A stretch of DNA of 64,000 nt from Bacillota bacterium (GTDB lineage: Bacteria > Bacillota_I > Bacilli_A > RF39 > UBA660). Location: NCBI GenBank assembly GCA_003524085.1, contig DOEC01000021.1, positions 91,621 to 155,620 on the forward strand. Direction: 5' to 3'. The position numbers were made by a program, and so were the translations under genes. The stretch's first letter is position 1. Every line of letters begins with the position of its first letter. The notes under the pieces are model-generated. The model did not search any database. It was not told where the DNA came from and saw only the letters and a program-made list of their open reading frames with translations. This document shows, in pieces, positions 54,236 through 63,405 of the stretch.

Positions 54236-54256
54236 AATTGATATTATCTTTTTTTT
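54224..54256 (+). terminator. Intrinsic terminator after the LysR-NUDIX pair
   Basis: AATATCA (54224-54230) pairs with TGATATT (54239-54245), then T run. Confidence 0.75.
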
Positions 54257-54305
54257 TAGATGTATTATAAAATATTAACTACATTTTAAATGTTGGGGGT
54301 ATTTT

Positions 54306-56021
54306 ATGAAAAAAAATGTATTGTTAATTGGAATTGGTCCACATGCTAAAAGAATTTATATTAATTATTTAAAAACTCATAGGGTAAATTTAAAATTAGT
54401 TATTGAATTAGAGTCAAATAAAGACAAAACTATTGAATATTTAAATCAACAAGGGTTTGTCAAAACAAAATTATTATTTTTACCTGATGAATTTAAAGAC
54501 AATAAACATTTACCCAGTCATATTTTTATTGAATTGAAAAAAATATGTGAAGAATTAGAAATTAATCATATAATGATTTCAACTGAGCCTAAAGCACATT
54601 ATATGTATATAGAATTTGCTTTACAAAATAACATCAACGTACTAACAGATAAACCAATTACTGCTAACCGTGAAATGTTTAGTAAATTAGGGGCTAGTGA
54701 AATAAAAACTGATTATTATAAATTGTTAAAACTGGAAAAAAATAGTTTAACGTCATGTAAGGTTATGTGTCAAAGACAATATCATCGTGGATATACGTAT
54801 ATAAAAAAAATATTAGAAGAAACGGTTATAAAATACCAAATTCCAATTACTTACATAGATATATATCACTCAGATGGCAACTGGGAAATGCCGCATGACT
54901 TATTAAAAGAAAATCACCCTTATAAATATGGCTATGGCAAGCTTTTTCATAGTGGGTACCACTTTATAGATTTATTAAGTGATTTAATAAAAATTAATAA
55001 TAATTTATGTGAAACAAAAGCAATAACTAATTTTAATTTATACAGTAATTCGTTTACTCCAAAAGATGAATTAGATGTTTTTAATATTGAAGATTACAAA
55101 AGAATATTTAATAACCAGGAAATACCTGATTATTATTCTAAAGGGAATTATAATTTTGAAAATTTTGGAGAAAAAAATTTTTATAGTTTGTTTGAATTTA
55201 AAAATAGTAAAGGTAATACAATTACAAATGTATCAATGAATTTACTTCATTACGGGTTTTCAAGAAGAGGTTGGATAAAAACAAGAGACTTTTATAAGAG
55301 TAATGGCAGAATAAGACATGAAAGAATAAATATTCAAGTAGGTCCTCTTATGAATATTCAAGTACATAGTTACCAGTCAAAAGAAATTAAAGATAGAGAA
55401 GATATTTTAACTGAAGAAAATATTGGTGGTCTAGAACATTTTGATATTTTGATTTTCAGAAATTCAGATTTAATTGGTGGAAAACCTTTTGAAAAAATAA
55501 CGTTGGGTGATTTATATAAAACAAAAGAAAAAGAAAATATGCTTGGATACAACGAGTTAGCAAGAAATGAATTTATTTCTAATTTCTTAAATGATAAATG
55601 TGACAAAAGTGATTTAAAAGAGCATGGTTTAGGAATAGAAATTTTATATAAATGTGCATTATCAAATATCGTTCATAAAAAATTAAGTTCAAAAATAAAT
55701 AAACAAGAAATACTACCATTCAATATATATGAACTAAAAGATTATGTAGTATCTAAATATAAAAATGAAGAAAAAGAATTGATTAATCACTATGAAAAAA
55801 ATTCAGAATATAATTATGGAGTTAATCTATATTACTTATCAAATTTAAAAAAATATTATGTTTATATGTACATTGAACAAAAAAATAAAATTGTCAGCAA
55901 TTTACTTTTAAAAGAATATAATAGCAAGATATTTTCTTATATTTATTTTAAATTTTTATGTAACCTTGTTAACCTAAACAATATAAACGTAATAAAAAAC
56001 ACTATTAAAATACTAAATTAA
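54306..56021 (+). CDS. Gfo/Idh/MocA-like dehydrogenase-family protein, long
   Basis: 571 residues. N-terminal Rossmann-like start LLIGIGPHAKRIYINYL, then ISTEPKAHYMYIEFALQNNINVLTDKPIT, the position of the family's catalytic EKP motif (DKP here). Typical Gfo/Idh/MocA enzymes have 330-400 residues; here about 200 extra residues follow, ending in a helical part without known similarity. Might act on a sugar or nucleotide-linked sugar, which would fit the NUDIX neighbour. Its codon use resembles the LysR-NUDIX pair. Confidence 0.65.
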   Translation: MKKNVLLIGIGPHAKRIYINYLKTHRVNLKLVIELESNKDKTIEYLNQQGFVKTKLLFLPDEFKDNKHLPSHIFIELKKICEELEINHIMISTEPKAHYMYIEFALQNNINVLTDKPITANREMFSKLGASEIKTDYYKLLKLEKNSLTSCKVMCQRQYHRGYTYIKKILEETVIKYQIPITYIDIYHSDGNWEMPHDLLKENHPYKYGYGKLFHSGYHFIDLLSDLIKINNNLCETKAITNFNLYSNSFTPKDELDVFNIEDYKRIFNNQEIPDYYSKGNYNFENFGEKNFYSLFEFKNSKGNTITNVSMNLLHYGFSRRGWIKTRDFYKSNGRIRHERINIQVGPLMNIQVHSYQSKEIKDREDILTEENIGGLEHFDILIFRNSDLIGGKPFEKITLGDLYKTKEKENMLGYNELARNEFISNFLNDKCDKSDLKEHGLGIEILYKCALSNIVHKKLSSKINKQEILPFNIYELKDYVVSKYKNEEKELINHYEKNSEYNYGVNLYYLSNLKKYYVYMYIEQKNKIVSNLLLKEYNSKIFSYIYFKFLCNLVNLNNINVIKNTIKILN

Positions 56022-56045
56022 TACTTTTTTAACACTTTTAAAATA

Positions 56046-56073
56046 TTTACTTTAATTTATACTGCGGTATAAT
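56046..56073 (+). promoter_or_regulatory. Promoter of the tail-collar/RHS operon
   Basis: TTTACT (56046-56051), 16-bp spacer, TATAAT (56068-56073). Confidence 0.7.
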
Positions 56074-56081
56074 GTAGTAAA

Positions 56082-56119
56082 ATGAGTTGATTTGATTTCA
56101 AATGCAGCTCATTTTTTTT
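56082..56119 (+). terminator. Promoter-proximal attenuator hairpin
   Basis: ATGAGTTG (56082-56089) pairs with CAGCTCAT (56105-56112) with one G-T pair, followed by eight T, immediately at the predicted transcript start. Transcription would end after about 40 nt unless terminator read-through is allowed. Confidence 0.75.
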
Positions 56120-56132
56120 GGAGGTGAATTTT

Positions 56133-56141
56133 ATGAAATGA
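56133..56141 (+). other. Two-codon minimal frame (ATG AAA TGA) with strong ribosome site
   Basis: GGAGGTG at 56120-56126 precedes ATG AAA TGA, about 60 bp before the main gene. If initiated it makes only Met-Lys. It may stall or recruit ribosomes to the leader; a fossil start is equally possible. Confidence 0.35.
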
Positions 56142-56200
56142 TTATTGTTTGAAAATTAATAAGTTTTAATAATTACAAAGTTTGAAAGGAGAGATAATTA

Positions 56201-57337
56201 ATGAACTTAAATGAAATGATTAAAACAGGCATTAATAGCATTTCTATAAATGACTCTATTAATGCACCAATACTTAAATTTACTTTAAAATTAAACGAAA
56301 ATACTATAGCACCCACTGAAAATAATATAGTAATTACTAATACAACAGGAAGTACTACTACTGAAGCGGTAAATTATACTTTTAATTTACAAAACCCTTT
56401 ATTATACTTAGATGGAGTAACTGACGAATTTGTTTTAGAACCAGTTATTAAGGAAACTAAAGTTACATTAGCAGCAAAAGTTATAAGAAGAATTGAAGGA
56501 AACGTTGTTAAAAGTACCCCAACCATTGAAGAAGTAACAAGTTTACCAATATATCTAGTTGAAGATTTAAACACAATTACTACTAACTATGAAAACGCTG
56601 TGATAGATATTGTATATCCAAAAAATATAGATTTTGTTAAATTATTTTTAAACAATACTCTATATAGTTTAAACAGAAAAACAGAAGTTTTAACTTTGGA
56701 CGACATCTATTTTAAAGACTGCTTTACTGACAACGGAGGAGACATCAATGTTGAATTTAATGAATGCAAAGTTAAATGTTTATCTAGTAAATCAGGTAAC
56801 TTCAGAATAGATAGCATGGGTAATATTACTTGTAATACTATATTAACAACTGGACAAACTGAAGAACCATCTTTAACATTTAATCAAATATACCCAGTAG
56901 GTAGTATATATCTATCAGTAAATTCAACTAACCCTAAAACTTACTTTGGTGGAACATGGGAACAAATAAAAGACAGATTCTTATTGGCAGCAGGTAATAC
57001 TTACAGTGCTGGTAGTACTGGTGGAAGTGCTTCTATCCAGTCTCATACTCACTCAATACCATCACTATCAGGTACTGCAGCATCAACTGGAGCGCACACT
57101 CACATAGTGTCAAAAAGAACGACAACATATGCAGCAGGTACTCAGACAAATTACCGTGCCATTGCGTCTCCTACATCCGTAAAAGCAGACTATACGGAAA
57201 ACTGTGTATCTGAAAGTGCAGGAGCACATACACATTCAGTTAGTGTAAATGGTGGAACTACTGGAAGTGCAGGAAGTGGAAATGCAGGAAATATGCCACC
57301 ATATTTAACAGTTTATGTTTGGAAAAGAACAGCTTAA
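56201..57337 (+). CDS. Phage tail-collar/baseplate-like protein
   Basis: 378 residues. N-terminal 220 residues are beta-rich and unrecognised. The C-terminal part (about 225-378) is a tail-collar/gp10-C-terminal type domain: NQIYPVGSIYLSVNSTNPKTYFGGTWEQIKDRFLLAAG, GSTGGS, HTHS-type repeats that bind metal in related tail fibres, and the closing NMPPYLTVYVWKRTA. In gut Firmicutes such proteins sit next to RHS or surface proteins. GAAAGGAGAG precedes ATG 56201. Confidence 0.8.
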   Translation: MNLNEMIKTGINSISINDSINAPILKFTLKLNENTIAPTENNIVITNTTGSTTTEAVNYTFNLQNPLLYLDGVTDEFVLEPVIKETKVTLAAKVIRRIEGNVVKSTPTIEEVTSLPIYLVEDLNTITTNYENAVIDIVYPKNIDFVKLFLNNTLYSLNRKTEVLTLDDIYFKDCFTDNGGDINVEFNECKVKCLSSKSGNFRIDSMGNITCNTILTTGQTEEPSLTFNQIYPVGSIYLSVNSTNPKTYFGGTWEQIKDRFLLAAGNTYSAGSTGGSASIQSHTHSIPSLSGTAASTGAHTHIVSKRTTTYAAGTQTNYRAIASPTSVKADYTENCVSESAGAHTHSVSVNGGTTGSAGSGNAGNMPPYLTVYVWKRTA

Positions 57338-57366
57338 GTGGCTGTTCTTTAATAATGGAGGAATTT

Positions 57367-60300
57367 ATGAGAGAAATAAAAGAACTAAGAAAATTAAAAG
57401 AAAAGTATTTTGAAAATTCAGATGGAAGTATAACAGCACAAGTATATAGAGATAACGTCCACTATATTAATGATGGAGTTTTAAGAACAATTAATAATAG
57501 TTTAGTAGAAAAAGATAATTACTACGAAAATAAATATAATGACTTTAAAGTAAAGTTTTATAAAGATTTAACAAAAATGATTAATATAACTAAAAATGGA
57601 AGCTATATTAATTTTAACATGAAAAATATAGAAAACTTCATTGTTGAAGAAAATAAAGATAGTGTTATTTATAAAGACACTTTAAATAACGTTGATTTTA
57701 TCTATAAAGTTATATCAGATAAACTAAAAGAAGACATAATTATAAAAAGTAAAGATTTAACTTTCACTTCAATAACATTTGATATTGAAACTAATTTAGC
57801 TTTAAAGAAAGAAAATGATAAAATAATTGCTTGTGATAGAGAAGAAGTGCTATTTACAATGTTACCTTTGACAGTGTTTGATAAAGATGGCAATTATGTT
57901 ACAAGTTTAAATTATAATTTAGTTAATAATGAAACCTCTTACAAATTAAATATTTCTTTAGCTAATTTAAACGATTTAGAAGAAAGATTATATCCAATTA
58001 TTATAGACCCAACTGTTATAAATGGAAAAGATATTAATATATATGATACTTACATTTCTTCTGCAAATACCAGTACAAACTACGGTTCTGAAACAAAATT
58101 AAAAATTGGTTCAGATAGTACTGGTAACTATAGAACACTTATGAAGTTTACATTGCCTACTATAGGAACAGGTTATAGCATCATTAGTGCTAAAGCTGTA
58201 ATAGAACCATTTGACATTACACGTGAATATAGTACTGAAGACAAAAGAATTTGTGTACACGCAATTACTGAAGACTGGAACGAGTCAAATGTCACTTGGA
58301 ATTCAATTAATAACAAAATAGAAAGTAGTGTGGAAAGTGTATTTTTACCTAACGGAATAGGTCTTGAATACGATACAACTACTTTTGATATCACTAATTT
58401 AGTAAAAAGTTGGTATTCAGGTAAGCCAAACTATGGCGTAATGCTAAAGTGGGCAAAAGAAACATATAATCAAAATAATAAAGTTATATCTATTGTTTCT
58501 AAAGAATACAATGTGACTAGTTCAAGCAAAATGAGACCATATTTGCTAATAACATATAAAAATCAAAATGGATTATTAAGTGAAATGACATATACAACAC
58601 TTTCGCATAGTAATGGAACTATCAATATAAATAATTTAAATGGTAATGTAGTAGGTGAATTCTATGTAAACAAAACTCTTGCGGGTAAATTACCTGTTAC
58701 TTTAGTAGCTTGTTACAACAGCCAAGACGTTTTAATAGAAAAGAACAACTTTGCTAAAGGCTTTAAATTCAACCTATTTGAAGAAGTAGAAAAGACAACA
58801 ATTGATGATAGTGACTGGATAAAATACTATGAGCAAAGCGGTGCTCTACATTATTTTTATAAAAAAGATAATCAATATATAGACGAAGATAATTTAGGAT
58901 TAACTATTAAACTTGTAAATAATAACTATGAGTTAACTGACAAAGATGGAAACAAAAGAGTATTTAGTATCTTTAATAATCGTTATTATTTGACAAAAAT
59001 AATTGATACTGAAAACAATACTATTATTATCAGTTATACTAATAACAAGATAACTAAAATAACTGATGCAAATTCTAAAGAAATAAATATTAGTTATGCA
59101 GATAATTTAATTACAGTTACAAGTGAAAGTGAGACTTCGAAAATTTATCTATCTGATAATAAAATTACTAAAATAGAGACAAAAGAAGAAACTACTGTAT
59201 TTGAATACAATAGTTACAACTTAATAAGTAAAATAACTGATGATGACAACATGAGCAAAACTTATGAATATTACAGTGTTTCTCCTTATAAACTAAAGAA
59301 GGTAACTGAATATGGTTTAAATAATGAAGTAGGAAGCTCATTAACTTATACTTATTCATTTAATTCTACAGCAATAACAGATAACAAAGGCAAGAAAATT
59401 GTATATTTATTTAATAATAATGGAAACACTACTCAAGTAAATATGTATACAGAAGATAACTTGTTAAGTGAAGCATACTCTGTTGACGAAAATTATATAG
59501 ATAATTCATATGCTGGTTTAACACACTATAAAAATAAACTGATGAGTAGTAGTTTACCTAAAAAGAGCGTTACTAACTTATTAACTAATAGTGGTTTTGA
59601 AGAAGATATAAGTAATTGCAATTTTACAATTACTAATGGCGAAATTCAAAATTATCTTAATAGAACTGGAAGTTATTGCTGGACTGTTGCTAATGCTGGA
59701 AGATTAAGTTATCAAATACCAGCAACTGATAATTATACTTTAAGTTTCTATATATGGAAGGATATGCAAGAAGCGGGATTTCTCAGTATTAGGCTACTTA
59801 AGAAGATTAATGATGAGGAAATTGTAGTAGATAAGTTTGAAGTTGATGGTTACCCATATAGAAAAGACGAATATGTTTACAAAAAAATGATTTTTAAAGG
59901 ATATTTTGAAGAAGGAAGTACGTTGATTTTAGATTATAGTGCTCCTGCAGTTACTCAAAGTAAAATTGATGACATACAATTAGAAAGAGGCATAGTAGCA
60001 AATGAGAGAAACTTAGTTTCCAATTCAGACTTCAGTAATGGATTAACTTCGTGGACAGTTCCTAGTAATGCTAGTGTTGTAACTTTACCTAGTGGCGAAA
60101 AAGCTCTAAAAGTTGTAAGTGATGTTGACGAGGAAGTATCCGTAAGTCAAAATTTACATTTAAAAGGCTTAATAGGTGAATCTTATGAGTTATCATTCTG
60201 GTATAAAAATGAAGGAACAACAACTAAAAATGATGCTTATGAAAATCAAGGCGCTATTGCTATTTTTAGTATGGACCATACTAATGGAGAAATGGGAGAC

Positions 60301-63300
60301 GATGGATGTTATGTTTTCTTAGACTCAAATAAAGATGAATGGCAATTTTTTAGACATGTGTTCACATCAACTTATGACTACAATAGTGCAAGTTTAACAA
60401 TTTTGTTATCTCATGAAGCTAACAATTTCTATATTACTAATGTAATGGTTACTCAAAATCCAAGAGTGACAGGTTATGATTATGATACAAATGGAAATTT
60501 AAAATCTATTAATGATTTAAACAACGAAACAACTACACTTAAATATGACTCAAATAATCAATTAGTAAGTGTATTTAACCCTCTTGGTAAAAATTTTAAA
60601 TATGAATATGATAATTTAAAACATGAAAGAGTTAGAAAAGGAATAAGTGCCACAGGAATATCAAACGAATTCAAATATGACACTTTTGAAAATATTAATA
60701 GAACACTTATATCAAATGTTGCTGCAGAAGTTGAAACTGATAAATTATATTATATCAGATGTAAAGGTACAGATAAATATCTAACAAATACATTGGAATT
60801 TAAAGAAGATAGTTGTAATAAATTAGCATTCAAGCTTGTTAAAGAAAGTGATTACTGTAGAATTAAACTTGGGGGCTTATTACTAACTTATCAAAGTAAT
60901 AAAATCACTTTATCAACGAATGTTAATGATTATTCATTATTTATTTTAAATGAAAATATTAATGGTAGTTATACTATAATTCCTAAAACTGATTATAATA
61001 AGTGTATAACTATTTCAAATAACGCTATTGCAGTTACTACTAAAGATGTAGAAGTTAGTGAAAATCAATTCTATTTTGAAGACATAGACACACCTCTTTA
61101 TATAGAAACTAAGTCTCACTATACATCTGATGGTAGATTTATTTCATGTGTAGAAGACGCATTAAATAATAAAACAAATTACACAGTTGACCCATCAAGT
61201 GGTTTAATTACAAAAGTAATAGACGCTAAAGGAAATATTACTATATACACTTATGACGACAAAAATAGAATTACTTCAATTTTATATAACGATAATTTAA
61301 TCACTTACGTTTACAATACAAATAATATGCTTTCTAAAATAGTATGTGATAACAAAGAATATAACTTCACATACGATAATTTTTTAAGAGAAAAAACCAT
61401 AAGTGTAAATGATAGACAATTAATTGAAAATACTTACGAAGATGGTACGGGAAATTTACTAAAGAAAACGTATGGAAACAATAATGAAATAAGTTATGTT
61501 TATGATAAACTTGAAAGAGTAAGTAAAACTATTAAAGAAGACAATACATATAATTATTTATATGATAATTCAGGAAATATTAGTGAAATAATTGGTACTA
61601 ATGAAAAGTATAGATACTCATACGATTTAGCAAAAAGACTAAGTGAATATGTTTATAACAAATTATTAATTGAATATACATACAATGTAAATAATTTGGT
61701 TAGCAATAAAGCATATTCATATGGCACTGGAATTAAAGAAAAAATGGCATATCAATACAATAGTGACGATTCATTAACTAAAGTAACTTATGCAACTAAA
61801 GAATTTAATTATATTTATGATTACTTAGGAAGATTAAGTGAAAGTAACGTAAATAGTAATTTAAAAGTAAATTATCATTACTTAACAAATGGTAATAAGA
61901 CATCAATTATAGTTGATAAAATTAAAATTGGAGAAGAAGAATATAAATATAAGTATGATAGTTTATACAATATAACTCACATCTATTTAAACAATACATT
62001 AATAAATGAATACAAATATGATGAATATAATGAAATGATATTAGATGTTGATTATACTCAAAACAAAATGTATAAGTATATCTATGATACAAGTGGAAAT
62101 ATTCTATCTAAAGGAGAGTATGACTTAAAAGGTAATGTTATCAATATTAATCATTATACTTATAGTAATAGTTGGAAAGACCTACTAACACAATATAATG
62201 ATACAAGCATTACTTATGATAACATCGGAAACCCATTAACTATCGGAAATGATACATTAACATGGATTAATGGTAGAAGTTTAAGTTCTTACACTAAAGG
62301 AAATACTACAACTGAATATAAATATAATATTGACGGAATAAGAATAAGTAAGAAAACTGGAGATGTAGAGCATACTTACTTTACAGAAGGAAATAATATA
62401 GTATTTGAAAAAATAGGTAATAGTATGATATACTATATACGTAACACAGATGGAGAACTTCTTGGATTAAAATACAATAATCAACTATATTACTACAAAA
62501 AGAACTATCAACAAGATATAATAGGCATTTATAACTCGAGTTATGAAGAAATAGTAAAATACAAATATGATTCTTGGGGTAATATAATAAGTATAACAGA
62601 TAATAATAATCAAGAAATAACAGATGTTACAAATATAGGATTAATAAACCCATTTAGATATAGAAGTTACTACTACGATACAGAAACAAACTTATATTAC
62701 TTAAATAGTAGATATTATAATCCAGAATGGGGAAGATTTATTAATGCTGATAGTTTAATTGGTTTAAAAAGAGAGAGATTTGCTTATAATCTTTACACAT
62801 ATTGTAATAATAGTCCGTCTACACATATTGATACAAAAGGAAACGTTGCAGGAGCAATAACTGCGGTCGGAGGTGTGATAGGTGGCGCTGGTGGTGCTGC
62901 AGCGGTAATAGGAACGCTTGCACTTCCTGTAGGCGCGGCTATTTTAATAGTTACTGCATATGCGATGACAATGGATACCACACGAGATATTACATTGGAA
63001 AAACCTAAAATAAGAGAAAAACGTAAGAAAAAGAAAAAAGATGATACTGACTCATATTCTATTTATTGTTTAACACCGAACATTTTTAAAGATACATGTG
63101 AATATGTAGGAAGAACTAAAAGTATTGAGCAAACAAGAATAAGACATCGTAATAATCCTTATAGAACAAATTTAAAATTAAAAGAATTAGAATCTAATTT
63201 GACTTATGAACAAGCTCGTGGAGAGGAAGAATACTATATTAGAAAATATGGTACATTAAATAGAGGAAACTTTACTAATAATCAAATTCATGGTATTAGT

Positions 63301-63405
63301 TACACTAATCCTAAATATGATTTATATATGAATGCCGCTTGTGCTCATTTAATGTCAAAAGGTACAACTTGCAATTATTTAGGAGGAGGAAAATGGGCAG
63401 ATTAA
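57367..63405 (+). CDS. RHS/YD-repeat polymorphic toxin with C-terminal GIY-YIG-like nuclease
   Basis: 2012 residues from ATG 57367 with GGAGGA upstream. No signal peptide. Domains: N-terminal beta segment (1-215); DNRLRE/CBM96-type domain (about 219-395); early YD repeats; two carbohydrate-binding-like beta domains (about 737-880 and 882-1030); YD repeats interrupted by a ricin-like trefoil (about 1119-1240); RHS core (about 1761-1795, NPFRYRSYYYD...YYNPEWGRF); hydrophobic Gly/Ala segment (1827-1868); basic KREKRKKKKK linker; toxin domain 1897-2012 with SIY (1898-1900), YVG (1913-1915), R1916, E1954 and a late Asn, resembling GIY-YIG (URI) toxins. The RHS cage would carry and release the nuclease. 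Confidence 0.88.
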   Translation: MREIKELRKLKEKYFENSDGSITAQVYRDNVHYINDGVLRTINNSLVEKDNYYENKYNDFKVKFYKDLTKMINITKNGSYINFNMKNIENFIVEENKDSVIYKDTLNNVDFIYKVISDKLKEDIIIKSKDLTFTSITFDIETNLALKKENDKIIACDREEVLFTMLPLTVFDKDGNYVTSLNYNLVNNETSYKLNISLANLNDLEERLYPIIIDPTVINGKDINIYDTYISSANTSTNYGSETKLKIGSDSTGNYRTLMKFTLPTIGTGYSIISAKAVIEPFDITREYSTEDKRICVHAITEDWNESNVTWNSINNKIESSVESVFLPNGIGLEYDTTTFDITNLVKSWYSGKPNYGVMLKWAKETYNQNNKVISIVSKEYNVTSSSKMRPYLLITYKNQNGLLSEMTYTTLSHSNGTININNLNGNVVGEFYVNKTLAGKLPVTLVACYNSQDVLIEKNNFAKGFKFNLFEEVEKTTIDDSDWIKYYEQSGALHYFYKKDNQYIDEDNLGLTIKLVNNNYELTDKDGNKRVFSIFNNRYYLTKIIDTENNTIIISYTNNKITKITDANSKEINISYADNLITVTSESETSKIYLSDNKITKIETKEETTVFEYNSYNLISKITDDDNMSKTYEYYSVSPYKLKKVTEYGLNNEVGSSLTYTYSFNSTAITDNKGKKIVYLFNNNGNTTQVNMYTEDNLLSEAYSVDENYIDNSYAGLTHYKNKLMSSSLPKKSVTNLLTNSGFEEDISNCNFTITNGEIQNYLNRTGSYCWTVANAGRLSYQIPATDNYTLSFYIWKDMQEAGFLSIRLLKKINDEEIVVDKFEVDGYPYRKDEYVYKKMIFKGYFEEGSTLILDYSAPAVTQSKIDDIQLERGIVANERNLVSNSDFSNGLTSWTVPSNASVVTLPSGEKALKVVSDVDEEVSVSQNLHLKGLIGESYELSFWYKNEGTTTKNDAYENQGAIAIFSMDHTNGEMGDDGCYVFLDSNKDEWQFFRHVFTSTYDYNSASLTILLSHEANNFYITNVMVTQNPRVTGYDYDTNGNLKSINDLNNETTTLKYDSNNQLVSVFNPLGKNFKYEYDNLKHERVRKGISATGISNEFKYDTFENINRTLISNVAAEVETDKLYYIRCKGTDKYLTNTLEFKEDSCNKLAFKLVKESDYCRIKLGGLLLTYQSNKITLSTNVNDYSLFILNENINGSYTIIPKTDYNKCITISNNAIAVTTKDVEVSENQFYFEDIDTPLYIETKSHYTSDGRFISCVEDALNNKTNYTVDPSSGLITKVIDAKGNITIYTYDDKNRITSILYNDNLITYVYNTNNMLSKIVCDNKEYNFTYDNFLREKTISVNDRQLIENTYEDGTGNLLKKTYGNNNEISYVYDKLERVSKTIKEDNTYNYLYDNSGNISEIIGTNEKYRYSYDLAKRLSEYVYNKLLIEYTYNVNNLVSNKAYSYGTGIKEKMAYQYNSDDSLTKVTYATKEFNYIYDYLGRLSESNVNSNLKVNYHYLTNGNKTSIIVDKIKIGEEEYKYKYDSLYNITHIYLNNTLINEYKYDEYNEMILDVDYTQNKMYKYIYDTSGNILSKGEYDLKGNVININHYTYSNSWKDLLTQYNDTSITYDNIGNPLTIGNDTLTWINGRSLSSYTKGNTTTEYKYNIDGIRISKKTGDVEHTYFTEGNNIVFEKIGNSMIYYIRNTDGELLGLKYNNQLYYYKKNYQQDIIGIYNSSYEEIVKYKYDSWGNIISITDNNNQEITDVTNIGLINPFRYRSYYYDTETNLYYLNSRYYNPEWGRFINADSLIGLKRERFAYNLYTYCNNSPSTHIDTKGNVAGAITAVGGVIGGAGGAAAVIGTLALPVGAAILIVTAYAMTMDTTRDITLEKPKIREKRKKKKKDDTDSYSIYCLTPNIFKDTCEYVGRTKSIEQTRIRHRNNPYRTNLKLKELESNLTYEQARGEEEYYIRKYGTLNRGNFTNNQIHGISYTNPKYDLYMNAACAHLMSKGTTCNYLGGGKWAD

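Noticed and set aside
56133..56159. Recoded TGA (Trp) giving MKWLLFEN
   Set aside because: TGA ends several normal genes in this window and Trp is always TGG, so TGA is a stop here.
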